The position numbers and the translations under genes were made by a program. Shown in pieces: positions 8,677 to 17,971 of a stretch of DNA of 64,000 nucleotides. Within the stretch, counting starts at the first letter, position 1; every line of letters starts with the position of its first letter. The notes beneath the pieces are model-generated. The model made no database searches, was not told the origin of the DNA, and saw only the letters and a list, made by a program, of their open reading frames with translations. The stretch comes from Pseudobutyrivibrio sp. (lineage in GTDB: Bacteria; Bacillota; Clostridia; Lachnospirales; Lachnospiraceae), in NCBI RefSeq assembly GCF_017471675.1, contig NZ_JAFUSK010000031.1, forward strand, positions 1 through 64,000. The letters are read 5' to 3'.

Positions 8677-9207
8677 ATGAAGATTTCTATTAAGGATATT
8701 ACTTCATTACCTGATCAGAGTAAGAAGTTCACTGGATCAATTGATATATGTGATTTTTCTTATCTTGGCAGTGATTTTTCTATCAATCACATAGAGCCAT
8801 TTGATGTAGTTTTATCTATGATTGGTTCAGGTAAGCTTCACATCACATTTGATACTAAATGTTCTATCTTAGGTCATTGTGATAGATGCTTAGGGGATGT
8901 TACATTTGAAGTTCCTGTTTCAGTTGATGAGACTGTTGAGGTTTCTGAGGGGCAGGTTGTTACAGATGATGATATCGGACCATATTCCTTCGTAGATGGC
9001 GAAGAAATAAATATAGATGAACTCATTTTAAACGAGATCTTAGTGAATTTCCCGGCAAAGATATTGTGCCAGGATGACTGCAAGGGTATTTGCCCAGTTT
9101 GCGGTAAGAATCGTAACATCGAGCCTTGTGGTTGTGATGATACAGTTTTAGATCCTAGAATGGCACAATTTTTAGATGTCTTTAATAGCTTTAAGGAGGT
9201 GAAATAG
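8677..9207 (+). CDS. yceD: DUF177/YceD family protein
   Basis: A 176-residue acidic protein of the DUF177 family, which is co-encoded with rpmF across bacteria and is linked to 23S rRNA metabolism. The C-terminal part shows a four-cysteine pattern CQDDCKGICPVCG, followed by CGCDD and a conserved DPRMAQFLDVF end, which suggests a zinc-binding knuckle. It lies 1 nt before the rpmF start, so the two are almost certainly co-translated. The exact molecular role is not known to me. Confidence 0.88.
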   Translation: MKISIKDITSLPDQSKKFTGSIDICDFSYLGSDFSINHIEPFDVVLSMIGSGKLHITFDTKCSILGHCDRCLGDVTFEVPVSVDETVEVSEGQVVTDDDIGPYSFVDGEEINIDELILNEILVNFPAKILCQDDCKGICPVCGKNRNIEPCGCDDTVLDPRMAQFLDVFNSFKEVK

Positions 9208-9208
9208 C

Positions 9209-9388
9209 ATGTCTATTTGTCCAAAGAACAAATCTTCTAAGGGAAGAAGAGATAAAAGAAGAGCAAACTGGAAAATGAGCAATCCTACTCTTGTTAAGTG
9301 CAGCAAGTGCGGCGAGCTTATGGTTCCACATAGAGTTTGCAAGAACTGTGGTTCATATAACAAAAAAGAAATCATCGCAGTTGATTAA
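9209..9388 (+). CDS. rpmF: 50S ribosomal protein L32
   Basis: A 59-residue basic protein starting MSICPKNKSSKGRRDKRRAN. It carries a zinc-ribbon cysteine quartet: Cys31-x2-Cys34 and Cys44-x2-Cys47. This zinc-binding form contrasts with the cysteine-free L32 paralogs that some bacteria use under zinc limitation. The ribosome site AAGGAGGT sits inside the end of yceD. Terminated by a strong hairpin 8 nt downstream. Confidence 0.97.
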   Translation: MSICPKNKSSKGRRDKRRANWKMSNPTLVKCSKCGELMVPHRVCKNCGSYNKKEIIAVD

Positions 9389-9396
9389 TTTTAAAG

Positions 9397-9424
9397 CCTC
9401 TCGGTACTTGCCGAGAGGTTTTTT
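9397..9424 (+). terminator. Intrinsic terminator after rpmF
   Basis: Stem CCTCTCGG (9397-9404) / CCGAGAGG (9411-9418) with six T behind it. Confidence 0.95.
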
Positions 9425-9483
9425 ATTTGAAATATTTTCATATATCATATATACTTTTATAAGTTGCATGGAAAGGATTTCTT

Positions 9484-10506
9484 ATGAGCGAATTAACAAT
9501 TGTAGCCCTTGATGCTATGGGCGGTGATAATGCACCATCAGAGATGGTTAAAGGTGCCGTAGATGCGGTAAATCTTAACAAAGATATTAAGGTTATTTTA
9601 GTAGGTCAAGAGGATGTTGTTAAGGCAGAGCTTGCCAAGCACACATACCCTAATGACCAGATAGAAATAAAGAACGCCACAGAGGTAATTGAGACAGCGG
9701 AGCATCCTGTTGCTGCTATTAAGCGTAAGAAGGATTCTTCTATGGTAGTAGGGCTGCATTTGGTTAAGGATGGCGTGGCTGATGCTTTTGTATCTGCTGG
9801 TAATTCTGGCGCACTTTTGGCAGGCGGCCTTGGCATAGTTGGCCGTATTAGAGGCATTGAACGTGCACCATTTGGTACACTTTTCCCTGTTAAGACAGGT
9901 GTTGCATTCTTAGCAGATTCTGGTGCTAATGTAGATTGTAGAGCAAGTCACTTGGTACAGTTTGCTAGAATGGGAAGCATTTACATGGAAAAGGTAGTAG
10001 GAATCAAGAATCCTCGTGTTGCCATTGTAAATGTTGGTGCAGAGGAAGAAAAGGGTAACGCCCTTGTTAAGGAGACTATGCCTTTACTAAAGGAATGCCC
10101 TGATATTAATTTTATTGGCAGCATTGAAGCAAGAAATATTCCAAACGGTGATGCAGATGTTATCATTTGCGATGGATTTGTTGGTAATGTTATTTTGAAG
10201 CTATACGAAGGCTTAGCAGCTACACTTGTATCAGTTATTAAGAAGGGGCTTATGAGCACTCTTAAATCAAAAATTGGTGCAGCCCTTGCTCTTCCAGCTC
10301 TTAAGAATACACTTAAGGCGTTTGATGCCAGTGAATACGGTGGAGCACCACTTCTTGGTCTTAAAGGACTTGTAGTTAAGACTCACGGTAGTGCCAAGGC
10401 TGGAGAGGTTAAGAACACTATTTTCCAGTGTGTAACCTTTAAGGAGCAGAAAATTAACGAGCTTATTAGAGATAACATTGTTATAGAAACAAAAAAGGAG
10501 GATTAA
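9484..10506 (+). CDS. plsX: Phosphate acyltransferase PlsX
   Basis: Converts acyl-ACP to acyl-phosphate, the acyl donor for the PlsY step of phosphatidic acid synthesis (plsY is also in this window, at 38.1 kb). The family opening IVALDAMGGDNAP is at residues 5-17; FVSAGNSGALLAGG and the glycine-rich ICDGFVGNVILKLYEG follow. 340 residues, full length. It directly precedes acpP by 3 nt. The usual fabH/fabD genes do not follow; instead the cell-division and SRP genes rnc-smc-ftsY do. Confidence 0.95.
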   Translation: MSELTIVALDAMGGDNAPSEMVKGAVDAVNLNKDIKVILVGQEDVVKAELAKHTYPNDQIEIKNATEVIETAEHPVAAIKRKKDSSMVVGLHLVKDGVADAFVSAGNSGALLAGGLGIVGRIRGIERAPFGTLFPVKTGVAFLADSGANVDCRASHLVQFARMGSIYMEKVVGIKNPRVAIVNVGAEEEKGNALVKETMPLLKECPDINFIGSIEARNIPNGDADVIICDGFVGNVILKLYEGLAATLVSVIKKGLMSTLKSKIGAALALPALKNTLKAFDASEYGGAPLLGLKGLVVKTHGSAKAGEVKNTIFQCVTFKEQKINELIRDNIVIETKKED

Positions 10507-10509
10507 AAC

Positions 10510-10746
10510 ATGGAATTCGATTTATTAAAAGAGATTATTGCTGAGGTATTAAATGTAGACGCTGCTGAAATCACAGCTGACACTACTTTTGTAGATGACC
10601 TTGGGGCAGATTCACTTGATGTTTTCCAGATTATCATGGGTGTTGAGGAAAAGCTTAACATCGAAGTTGATACTGATGCTGCCGAAAAGCTTTCAACTGT
10701 TGGTGATGCAGTTGAGCTTATCAAGAAGACTGTTGCAGGTAATTAA
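10510..10746 (+). CDS. acpP: Acyl carrier protein
   Basis: A 78-residue acidic carrier protein. The phosphopantetheine serine is Ser35 in the DDLGADSLD motif. Carries growing acyl chains for fatty-acid synthesis and supplies PlsX next door. Ribosome site AAGGAGG overlaps the end of plsX, so the pair is likely translationally coupled. Confidence 0.97.
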   Translation: MEFDLLKEIIAEVLNVDAAEITADTTFVDDLGADSLDVFQIIMGVEEKLNIEVDTDAAEKLSTVGDAVELIKKTVAGN

Positions 10747-10756
10747 TTGAATTGCT

Positions 10757-10787
10757 GAAAGCATCCAGCTTTTCACTGGGTGCTTTC
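10757..10787 (+). terminator. Hairpin between acpP and rnc, probably a partial terminator
   Basis: A 12-bp stem with one U-G pair (10757-10768 with 10776-10787), 7-nt loop, then TTAAA only. With such a weak T-tract, transcription probably reads through in part, lowering rnc expression relative to acpP. Confidence 0.55.
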
Positions 10788-10808
10788 TTAAACTCAGGAG
10801 GTAAGATA

Positions 10809-11513
10809 TTGAATAACGATTTAAAGGAATTTCAAAAGATTATCGGATATGAGTTTAGAGACGAAAGCTTACTAAAGCAGGCCCTTACTCACAGCTCTTA
10901 CGCTAACGAGCATCACATGCCAAAGCTTAGTGATAATGAGAGATTAGAGTTTTTAGGGGATGCAGTACTTGAAATAGTATCTAGTGAGTTTTTGTATCTA
11001 AATTATACTGATTTAAATGAGGGTAAGCTTTCTAGGCTTAGAGCCAGCATTGTCTGTGAGCCTACACTTGCTTTCATCTGTAAGGAGATTAATCTTGGTG
11101 ATTACGTACTCCTTTCTAAAGGCGAGGATATGACTGGAGGCAGAGAGAGAAAATCTATTCTTTCAGATGCCTTTGAAGCCACCATCGGCGCTATTTTCTT
11201 AGATGGAGGTATGGAGCCTGCATCTAAATATATTCATAGGTTTGTATTAAATGATATTGAACATAAGCAGCTGTTCCATGATAGTAAGACCAGATTGCAG
11301 GAGGTTGTCCAGGCAAATTACAAAGAGCCTCTTACATATAACCTGCTTTCAGAATCAGGTCCAGATCACGCTAAGGAATTTAAGGTAGAGGCCGTTGTAG
11401 GCTCTAAAATCCTTGGTACAGGAATTGGCCGCACCAAAAAAGCCGCAGAACAAGAAGCTGCCTACGAAGGCCTTCTTCGTTTACACAAAGAGGAATCGAT
11501 TAATATAATTTAG
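10809..11513 (+). CDS. rnc: Ribonuclease III
   Basis: Cuts double-stranded RNA in rRNA processing and mRNA turnover. The catalytic signature NERLEFLGDAVLE is in the N-terminal endonuclease domain, with a DAFEATIGAIFLDGG block, and a C-terminal double-stranded RNA-binding domain ends AKEFKVEAVV...KKAAEQEAA. The start is TTG at 10809, six nt after AGGAGGT, giving 234 residues; a TTG at 10752 would add 19 residues from within the hairpin. Fixed order rnc-smc-ftsY as in many Firmicutes. Confidence 0.95.
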   Translation: MNNDLKEFQKIIGYEFRDESLLKQALTHSSYANEHHMPKLSDNERLEFLGDAVLEIVSSEFLYLNYTDLNEGKLSRLRASIVCEPTLAFICKEINLGDYVLLSKGEDMTGGRERKSILSDAFEATIGAIFLDGGMEPASKYIHRFVLNDIEHKQLFHDSKTRLQEVVQANYKEPLTYNLLSESGPDHAKEFKVEAVVGSKILGTGIGRTKKAAEQEAAYEGLLRLHKEESINII

Positions 11514-11572
11514 TTCAATATTGTTGTGCAAATATTAATCAGGGAATATTGGTTTATGAAAAATTTAAATGA

Positions 11573-11710
11573 GCCTGAATAGATACGTACAAATAGCTTG
11601 TAGCAGACAATGATTTATCCTCTGAAAGGAACATCCAGTGACTGTAAGAGGATTAATTATTGTCTGCGTAACAAGCGAGAGTAAGACTATTTTTCAGGCG
11701 GACTATAGGA
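11573..11710 (+). ncRNA. Candidate structured RNA element, copy 1 (upstream of smc)
   Basis: Long imperfect hairpin in the rnc-smc gap. Outer arm GCCTGA (11573-11578) / TCAGGC (11694-11699). Then P1 GCTTGT (11596-11601) / ACAAGC (11671-11676), an internal loop with AG on the left and CGTA on the right, P2 CAGACAAT / ATTGTCTG, and P3 ATCCTCT / AGAGGAT (11617-11623 / 11647-11653). GTAG on the left and CGTAAC on the right are identical in three other copies (36.6, 38.7 and 42.3 kb), while the stems differ in sequence and still pair. A GGACT..AGGAG stretch leads into the smc start. No T-run, so not a terminator. I do not recognise a named RNA family. Confidence 0.7.
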
Positions 11711-11717
11711 GTGAATA

Positions 11718-14700
11718 ATGTATCTAAAGAGTATTGAAATATATGGATTTAAGTCTTTTGCCCATAAGATGAAGTTTGAATTTCATAATGGAATTACAGG
11801 CATCGTAGGTCCTAACGGTTCAGGTAAGAGTAATGTTGCCGATGCTGTTAGATGGGTTCTTGGTGAACAATCAGCCAAGCAGCTTCGTGGTTCTTCCATG
11901 CAGGATATCATCTTTGCAGGAACAGAAGCAAGAAAGCCCCTTTCTTATGCTTATGTAGCTCTTACCATGGATAATTCAGACCATGTGCTACCAGTTGAAT
12001 ATGAAGAGGTAACTATAGCACGTCGTGTGTATCGTTCCGGCGAAAGTGAATATCTGTTAAATGGTACACCTTGTAGATTAAAGGATGTATCGGAGCTTTT
12101 CTATGATACTGGTGTAGGTAAAGAGGGCTATTCTATTATCGGACAGGGTCAGATTGAAAAGATTTTATCTGGTAAGCCAGAGGATAGACGTGAGCTTTTT
12201 GATGAAGCTGTAGGTATCGTTAAATATAAAAAGCGTAAGGCTGCATCTGTTAAGAAGCTTGAAAGTGAAAGAGAAAATCTCGTTCGTGTAAATGATATTT
12301 TATCTGAGCAGGAGCGTAGAATCGGACCTTTGGAAAAGCAGTCTGAGGATGCTAAGAAGTATTTAAAGTATAAGGAAGAATTAAAGCGTATCGATGTTAA
12401 TTCTTTCATGCTTGAGGTAGATAGATTAACAGCTGCTCTTAATGAGGTAGAAAAGAATACTGCACTTGCTAAGGAGAACATGGAAGAAAGCAAGGCTTCC
12501 CAGGAGGAAATCCGTACTAAGTATGATTCCTTAGAGCAACAGATTGCTGATTTGGATGAGCAGATTGAAACTTTAAAAAAGAATCAGTCTGATTCAACCT
12601 TATTAAAGGGGAAGCTGGAAAATGAAATCCTTCTTTTAGAGGAGCAGATTCGCTCTGCTAATGCTACAGATGAAAGCTTAGCAGCACGTGTAGCTGAGAT
12701 AGAGTCAGAGAAGGCATCAAAGGAATCACAGCTTGCTGATTTCAAGAAAGAAAAGGAAGAGCTTGATAAGACATTAGAAGAGGCTGTAGAACGTCTTACA
12801 GCAGTTAAGAATAACTACAGCGAATTACAGACAGCAATCAATTCAAATAATGAAAAGATTGAAGCTGATAACAAGGCTATTATGGAGCTTCTTAACAATA
12901 GAGCTTCCATCAAGTCTAAAGAGCAGCGTCTTGAGACAATGCTTGAACAAACCAATATCCGTAAGGCTAAGCTTAACCAAAGGCTTCTGGAACGTAAAAC
13001 TAGAGAAGAAGATTTGGATGTGGCAGTTTCTCTTGCTGAGGAAGAATTTAAGCAGGCTCAGGATTTATTACTTAGCTTACAGGAAAAGGATAAGGAATTT
13101 TCAGCTAAGGCTGTTGAATGGAAGAATAAAGGCAAAGAAAATACTGAAAAGCTTCAAGCTAAGAAGGACGAATTTGCCAGAGTACAGACAAGACTTGAGT
13201 CTGTAAAGAATATTGCAGAGCGCTATGAAGGCTACGGTAATTCAACCCGTAAAATCATGGAGCAAAAGGGCAAGATAGAAGGTATCGAGGGTGTTGTTTC
13301 TGATCTTATCCATGTGGAAAAGAAATATGAACTGGCTATCGAGACTGCACTTGGCGGTAACATACAAAACATTGTTACTGCAGATGAAGCCAGTGCTAAA
13401 AAGCTTATTTCTTTCCTTAAGGAAAATAAGCTTGGTCGTGCCACATTCCTTCCACTTACATCTGTTGATGGAAGAGGCAATTTCAAAAAGACAGAGGTTC
13501 TTAAGGAAAAGGGTGTCCTTGGACTTGCATCAGAGCTTGTAAGTTGTGATAGCAAGTTTGATGGTGTTGTGGCTTACTTGCTTGGAAGAGTGGTTGTAAC
13601 AGACCATATTGATTCTGCTATCGCCCTTGCTAAGAAGAACAATTACAGCATTCACATTGTTACAGTAGACGGTGAATATTTGGCTCCAGGTGGTTCTATG
13701 ACTGGTGGTCATTTCAAGAATAAGTCAAATCTTCTAGGTCGAAATAGAGAAATCGAAGAGCTTGAAACTAAGCTTGATGCTCTCTATAAGGAGATGGAGG
13801 AGCTTAAAAACAGAGCTGGTGAAATTGAAACAGCTGCAGCCTTACTTGAATCAGATAAAGAGGAAAATACTACTAAGTTAAACGAGGCAGCTATTGCCCT
13901 TAATACTGCAAAGCTTGGTCTTGATAGAGCAAACGAGCAGAAGAAGGAAAGTCTTACAGCTTACGAAGGTCTTTCAAGAGAAAGTGAAGAGTTAGAATCA
14001 CAGCTTACAGAGATTGCTTCTGGTAAGAAAGAAATCGAATTCGAAAAGCAGGAATCAGAGAACAAGGAAGCTGAGCTTAAGGCTGAGATTCAAAAGCTTT
14101 CTGATGAGGTTGATGAAAAGACCTATATGGAAACTTCTGTAAACAGAACTATGTCTGAGGTTCAGATTGAAGAGGCCAATGCAAGACAGAAGGTTGAATT
14201 CGTTCAGCAGAACTTAGACCGTGTGCTTTCTGAAATTGAAAAATGTGATAGTGATATTGCATCAATCAAAGAAAATGCTAAGTCCACAAAAGAGGAGACT
14301 GAAAGCAAGAAGCAGAGAATCGAGGAGATTAAGGCTACAATTGCTGCATCTGATGATTCTTTTGGACAGCTTGAAGAAGATATCAAAGAAGCTACAGCTA
14401 AAAGAGAAGAGCTTAACAGCTCTCACAAGAATTTCTTCGAGCAAAGACAGGAGATTTCTGATAGAATCTCTGAGCTTGATAAGGAAATATATCGTCTTGA
14501 GTCACAGCATGAGAAGATTGCTGATGCTATTTCAGCTCAGAATAATTACATGTGGAATGAGTACGAGCTTACATATCATTCAGCAGAAGAGCTAAAGGAT
14601 CCTGAGTACAATGATTTAGATCAAATGAAAAAGGATGCTAACAAAATCAAGAATGCAATCCGTTCAATGGGTAATGTTAATGTTAATGCCATTGAAGAAT

Positions 14701-15278
14701 TTAAGGAGCTTTCTGAAAGATACAACTTCCTTAAGGGTCAGCATGATGATTTAGTTGAGGCTGAGGCTTCGCTTATCAGAATTATCGATGAGCTTGATGA
14801 AGGTATGCGTAAGCAGTTCACAGAAGGCTTTAAGGATATTCAGCGTGAATTTGATAAGGCGTTTAAGGAGCTTTTTGGCGGTGGTCACGGCTCACTTGCT
14901 CTTGTTGATGAGGAAGATATTCTTGAAACAGGTATTATTATTAATGCCCAGCCACCAGGAAAGAAGCTTATTAATATGATGCAGATGTCCGGTGGTGAGA
15001 AATCACTTACTGCAATTGCATTACTGTTTGCAATCCAAAATCTTAAGCCATCACCATTCTGTCTATTAGACGAGATTGAGGCGGCTCTTGATGATGCGAA
15101 CGTAGATAGATTTGCTGGCTACTTGCACAAGCTTACAAAGAATACACAGTTTATTGTTATTACTCATAGACGTGGTACCATGAATGCAGCTGATAGATTA
15201 TTTGGTATCACAATGCAGGAGAAGGGTGTATCAGCCCTTGTATCTGTAAATCTTATTGAGGCACAGTTGGATGATTAA
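11718..15278 (+). CDS. smc: Chromosome segregation ATPase SMC
   Basis: A 1186-residue SMC protein, the core of the bacterial condensin with ScpA/ScpB. N-terminal Walker A is GPNGSGKSN (about residues 32-40), followed by long coiled coil, a hinge domain with conserved glycines near VDGEYLAPGGSMTGGH, returning coiled coil, and a C-terminal head with the signature SGGEKSLTAIAL and Walker B LLDEIEAALDD. Full length, no breaks. Start ATG 7 nt after a weak AGGAG. It lies between rnc and ftsY, the conserved order. Confidence 0.97.
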   Translation: MYLKSIEIYGFKSFAHKMKFEFHNGITGIVGPNGSGKSNVADAVRWVLGEQSAKQLRGSSMQDIIFAGTEARKPLSYAYVALTMDNSDHVLPVEYEEVTIARRVYRSGESEYLLNGTPCRLKDVSELFYDTGVGKEGYSIIGQGQIEKILSGKPEDRRELFDEAVGIVKYKKRKAASVKKLESERENLVRVNDILSEQERRIGPLEKQSEDAKKYLKYKEELKRIDVNSFMLEVDRLTAALNEVEKNTALAKENMEESKASQEEIRTKYDSLEQQIADLDEQIETLKKNQSDSTLLKGKLENEILLLEEQIRSANATDESLAARVAEIESEKASKESQLADFKKEKEELDKTLEEAVERLTAVKNNYSELQTAINSNNEKIEADNKAIMELLNNRASIKSKEQRLETMLEQTNIRKAKLNQRLLERKTREEDLDVAVSLAEEEFKQAQDLLLSLQEKDKEFSAKAVEWKNKGKENTEKLQAKKDEFARVQTRLESVKNIAERYEGYGNSTRKIMEQKGKIEGIEGVVSDLIHVEKKYELAIETALGGNIQNIVTADEASAKKLISFLKENKLGRATFLPLTSVDGRGNFKKTEVLKEKGVLGLASELVSCDSKFDGVVAYLLGRVVVTDHIDSAIALAKKNNYSIHIVTVDGEYLAPGGSMTGGHFKNKSNLLGRNREIEELETKLDALYKEMEELKNRAGEIETAAALLESDKEENTTKLNEAAIALNTAKLGLDRANEQKKESLTAYEGLSRESEELESQLTEIASGKKEIEFEKQESENKEAELKAEIQKLSDEVDEKTYMETSVNRTMSEVQIEEANARQKVEFVQQNLDRVLSEIEKCDSDIASIKENAKSTKEETESKKQRIEEIKATIAASDDSFGQLEEDIKEATAKREELNSSHKNFFEQRQEISDRISELDKEIYRLESQHEKIADAISAQNNYMWNEYELTYHSAEELKDPEYNDLDQMKKDANKIKNAIRSMGNVNVNAIEEFKELSERYNFLKGQHDDLVEAEASLIRIIDELDEGMRKQFTEGFKDIQREFDKAFKELFGGGHGSLALVDEEDILETGIIINAQPPGKKLINMMQMSGGEKSLTAIALLFAIQNLKPSPFCLLDEIEAALDDANVDRFAGYLHKLTKNTQFIVITHRRGTMNAADRLFGITMQEKGVSALVSVNLIEAQLDD

Positions 15279-15293
15279 TCATCTGGAGGCAAT

Positions 15294-16223
15294 ATGGCAG
15301 AAAAGATTAGTTTCTGGCAGCGTCTTATAAAGGGGCTGACCAAGACAAGAGATAATTTTATTAAATCCATGGATTATATTTTTAATGGATTTACCAATAT
15401 CGATGAGGATTTTTATGAGGAATTGGAAGAAGTTCTTATTATGGGAGATATTGGTGTTAGAACAACAGAAACAATACTTGATGATTTAAGGGATGCTGTT
15501 AAGAAGGAGCATATCAAGGAACCATCTGAATGTAAGGAATTCCTTATTAACGAAATTAAGGAACAGATGTCTTTAGGTGATGCAGCCTTTGAGTTTGAAA
15601 ACAAAACGTCTGTTGTTCTTGTAATTGGTGTTAATGGCGTTGGCAAAACTACCACTATAGGAAAGCTTGCGGGAAAGCTTAAGGCAAATGGCAAGAAGGT
15701 TATGGTGGCAGGGGCTGATACCTTTAGAGCGGCAGCTTCTGATCAGCTTAAGGAATGGGCAAATAGGGCTTCAGTAGATTTTGTTGGAGGTCCAGAGGGC
15801 TCTGACCCTGCTGCTGTAGTATATGATGCTGTTCATGCTGCAAAGGCAAGAGGTGTTGATGTTTTGCTTGTTGATACAGCAGGACGTCTTCACAATAAAA
15901 AGAATCTTATGAACGAGCTTTCTAAGATAAATAATACAATTACAAAAGAATTCCCAGAGGCATACAGAGAGACACTTATCGTTTTAGACGGTACTACAGG
16001 TCAAAATGCTCTAGTTCAAGCTAAAGAATTTTCTGATGTAACAGATATTTCTGGTATAGTTTTAACAAAATTAGATGGAACTGCAAAAGGAGGTATTGCA
16101 ATTGCAATACAATCTGAGTTAAAATTGCCAGTAAAATATATAGGTGTTGGAGAAACAATCGACGACTTAGAGAAATTCAACGCAGATGAATTTGTAGACG
16201 CTTTATTCTACGCTGAAGGCTAA
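15294..16223 (+). CDS. ftsY: Signal recognition particle receptor FtsY
   Basis: SRP-family GTPase that docks the SRP-ribosome complex at the membrane. Short NG-only form (309 residues) without the long acidic A-domain of enterobacteria, as usual in Firmicutes. G1 is GVNGVGKTTTIGKLAG, then DTFRAAASDQL, DTAGRLHNK (G3) and TKLDGTAKGG (G4). Its partner Ffh is 1.7 kb downstream. Sixteen nt after smc, with a GGAGG site. Confidence 0.97.
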   Translation: MAEKISFWQRLIKGLTKTRDNFIKSMDYIFNGFTNIDEDFYEELEEVLIMGDIGVRTTETILDDLRDAVKKEHIKEPSECKEFLINEIKEQMSLGDAAFEFENKTSVVLVIGVNGVGKTTTIGKLAGKLKANGKKVMVAGADTFRAAASDQLKEWANRASVDFVGGPEGSDPAAVVYDAVHAAKARGVDVLLVDTAGRLHNKKNLMNELSKINNTITKEFPEAYRETLIVLDGTTGQNALVQAKEFSDVTDISGIVLTKLDGTAKGGIAIAIQSELKLPVKYIGVGETIDDLEKFNADEFVDALFYAEG

Positions 16224-16247
16224 GACTAGAAGAAAGGGAGACTAAAA

Positions 16248-17459
16248 ATGCTTACATTGGACAAATTCGAAGAGGCTTCAAAGATCGTCACAGAGGTGAC
16301 ACATGAGACAAAGCTGGTTTACAGCGATTATTTTAGTGAAAAGTGCGGTAATATGGTTTACCTTAAGCCGGAGAATATGCAGCTTACTGGCGCATATAAG
16401 CTTAGGGGTGCCTATTATAAAATCAGCACACTTTCTGATGAAGAAAGAGCTAAAGGGCTTATTACAGCATCAGCTGGTAACCATGCCCAGGGTGTTGCAT
16501 ACGCAGCCAGCAAATACGGAGTTAAGGCTACTATTGTAATGCCAACTACAACACCGCTCATTAAGGTTAATCGTACCAAGAGCTATGGTGCTGATGTGGT
16601 TTTGTATGGAGATGTTTACGACGAGGCTTGTGAATATGCTTACAAATTAGCAGATGAGCATGGATATACATTCATTCATCCATTTGACGATTTGGCAGTT
16701 GCCACAGGTCAGGGCACAATCGCAATGGAAATCTTTAAGGAGCTTCCACTTGTTGAGTATATTTTAGTTCCTATTGGAGGCGGTGGTCTTGCTACAGGTG
16801 TTTCTACACTTGCCAAGCTACTTAATCCAAAGATAAAGGTTATTGGTGTTGAGCCAAGTGGTGCCGCATCCCTTAAGGCTTCATTTGATAAGGGAGAGGT
16901 TACTACGCTTAAGACTGTTAATACTATTGCTGATGGTACTGCAGTTAAGACACCAGGAAGCAATATTTTCCCTTACTTACAGGAGAATATTGATGAGATT
17001 ATCACTGTTGATGATGATGAACTTATCGTTGCATTCCTTGATATGGTAGAAAATCACAAGATGGTTGTTGAGAACTCAGGACTTCTTACAGTTGCTGCTC
17101 TTAACCATTTAGGATTTAAGGATAAGCGGGTTGTATCCGTTCTTTCAGGTGGTAACATGGATGTTATTACCATGTCATCTGTAGTACAGCAGGGACTTAT
17201 TTTCAGAGACAGAATATTTACAGTTTCTGTTCTTCTTCCTGATAAGCCAGGCATGCTTGCTAAGGTTTCACAGGTTATTGCTGATAATCAGGGTAATGTA
17301 GTTAAGCTTGAGCATAATCAGTTTGTTACAACCAATCGTTCTGCTGCTGTTGAGCTTCGTATTACTCTTGAGGCCTTTGGCACAGAACATAAGGAACAAA
17401 TTTTCAGGGCTTTAGACAAAGAAGGTTATCGCCCTAAAATAGTAAGAACTTCATTATAA
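16248..17459 (+). CDS. ilvA: Threonine ammonia-lyase (threonine dehydratase) with ACT domain
   Basis: PLP enzyme that deaminates threonine to 2-oxobutyrate. The PLP lysine lies in QLTGAYKLRGAY; the phosphate-binding loop is PIGGGGLATG; a C-terminal ACT domain starts at FTVSVLLPDKPGMLAKVSQVI. The 403-residue single-ACT form is the type often annotated as catabolic or biosynthetic; sequence alone does not separate ilvA from tdcB use. It sits unexpectedly between ftsY and ylxM-ffh, with no other amino-acid genes nearby, and is followed by a repeat and terminator. Confidence 0.9.
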   Translation: MLTLDKFEEASKIVTEVTHETKLVYSDYFSEKCGNMVYLKPENMQLTGAYKLRGAYYKISTLSDEERAKGLITASAGNHAQGVAYAASKYGVKATIVMPTTTPLIKVNRTKSYGADVVLYGDVYDEACEYAYKLADEHGYTFIHPFDDLAVATGQGTIAMEIFKELPLVEYILVPIGGGGLATGVSTLAKLLNPKIKVIGVEPSGAASLKASFDKGEVTTLKTVNTIADGTAVKTPGSNIFPYLQENIDEIITVDDDELIVAFLDMVENHKMVVENSGLLTVAALNHLGFKDKRVVSVLSGGNMDVITMSSVVQQGLIFRDRIFTVSVLLPDKPGMLAKVSQVIADNQGNVVKLEHNQFVTTNRSAAVELRITLEAFGTEHKEQIFRALDKEGYRPKIVRTSL

Positions 17460-17462
17460 TAG

Positions 17463-17566
17463 CCTTCCCCTATTGGGGTTGCTAGGCTCCAGTGGAGCCT
17501 GCTTAGCAACGACCGAGCCGGGAGGCGAGACAAGGTGCCCCGAAGGGGCGGATGAGGGGAAGGTGT
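17463..17566. repeat. REP-like palindromic repeat, long copy
   Basis: Compound palindrome. The outer arms CCTTCCCC / GGGGAAGG enclose a hairpin with GTTGCTAGGCTCC and GGAGCCTGCTTAGCAAC arms, a GC-rich spacer, and a GTGCCCC-GAAGGGGC hairpin followed by GGATGAGGGGAAGG. The right part matches the copy at 5771-5818 apart from the loop. GC content far above the surroundings, consistent with a dispersed intergenic repeat. Confidence 0.8.
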
Positions 17567-17595
17567 CAAGCAAAAATGCTTGACACCTCTTTTTT
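17561..17595 (+). terminator. Intrinsic terminator after ilvA
   Basis: 12-bp perfect stem AGGTGTCAAGCA / TGCTTGACACCT with an AAAA loop and a C-T7 tail; its left arm overlaps the end of the REP-like repeat. Confidence 0.95.
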
Positions 17596-17632
17596 ATTAT
17601 AGTATATTATATGAGGTCACAAAAGGAGCGCA

Positions 17633-17968
17633 ATGGAAGATAAGATTAAATCAGGTTATCTATATGATTTCTACGGTGAGTTGCTTACAGAGCATCAGCG
17701 TAGTGTATACGAAATGAGCATTAACGAGGATTTATCCTTGTCTGAGATAGCTGATACACTTTCTATTTCCAGACAGGCGGTTCACGACATACTCAAAAGG
17801 TGCGATAAGCTTTTATCAGATTATGAGAACAGGCTTCACCTTGTTGAGAAATTTATGAATATCAGGGCGGATGTACTTCGCATCAATGAATTAACAGCAG
17901 GCAGCGCTGATGCCGCCACTTTATCAGAGATTGCAGATATATCCAAATTAATACTAGAGGAATTATAA
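17633..17968 (+). CDS. ylxM: YlxM-type DNA-binding protein, ffh neighbour
   Basis: A 111-residue helix-turn-helix protein of the UPF0122/YlxM family, with a sigma-70 region 4-like recognition helix around SLSEIADTLSISRQAVHD. The family is encoded immediately upstream of ffh in Firmicutes and is thought to modulate SRP. Three nt separate it from ffh. Start ATG preceded by AAAGGAG. Confidence 0.9.
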   Translation: MEDKIKSGYLYDFYGELLTEHQRSVYEMSINEDLSLSEIADTLSISRQAVHDILKRCDKLLSDYENRLHLVEKFMNIRADVLRINELTAGSADAATLSEIADISKLILEEL

Positions 17969-17971
17969 TTT

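Noticed and set aside
10752-10808. TTG at 10752 as the start of rnc
   Set aside because: The added residues are encoded by the acpP-rnc hairpin and no ribosome site precedes it; TTG 10809 follows AGGAGGT.
17463-17566. CRISPR array or insertion sequence
   Set aside because: There are only two copies, 12 kb apart, no spacers, and no transposase gene in the window.
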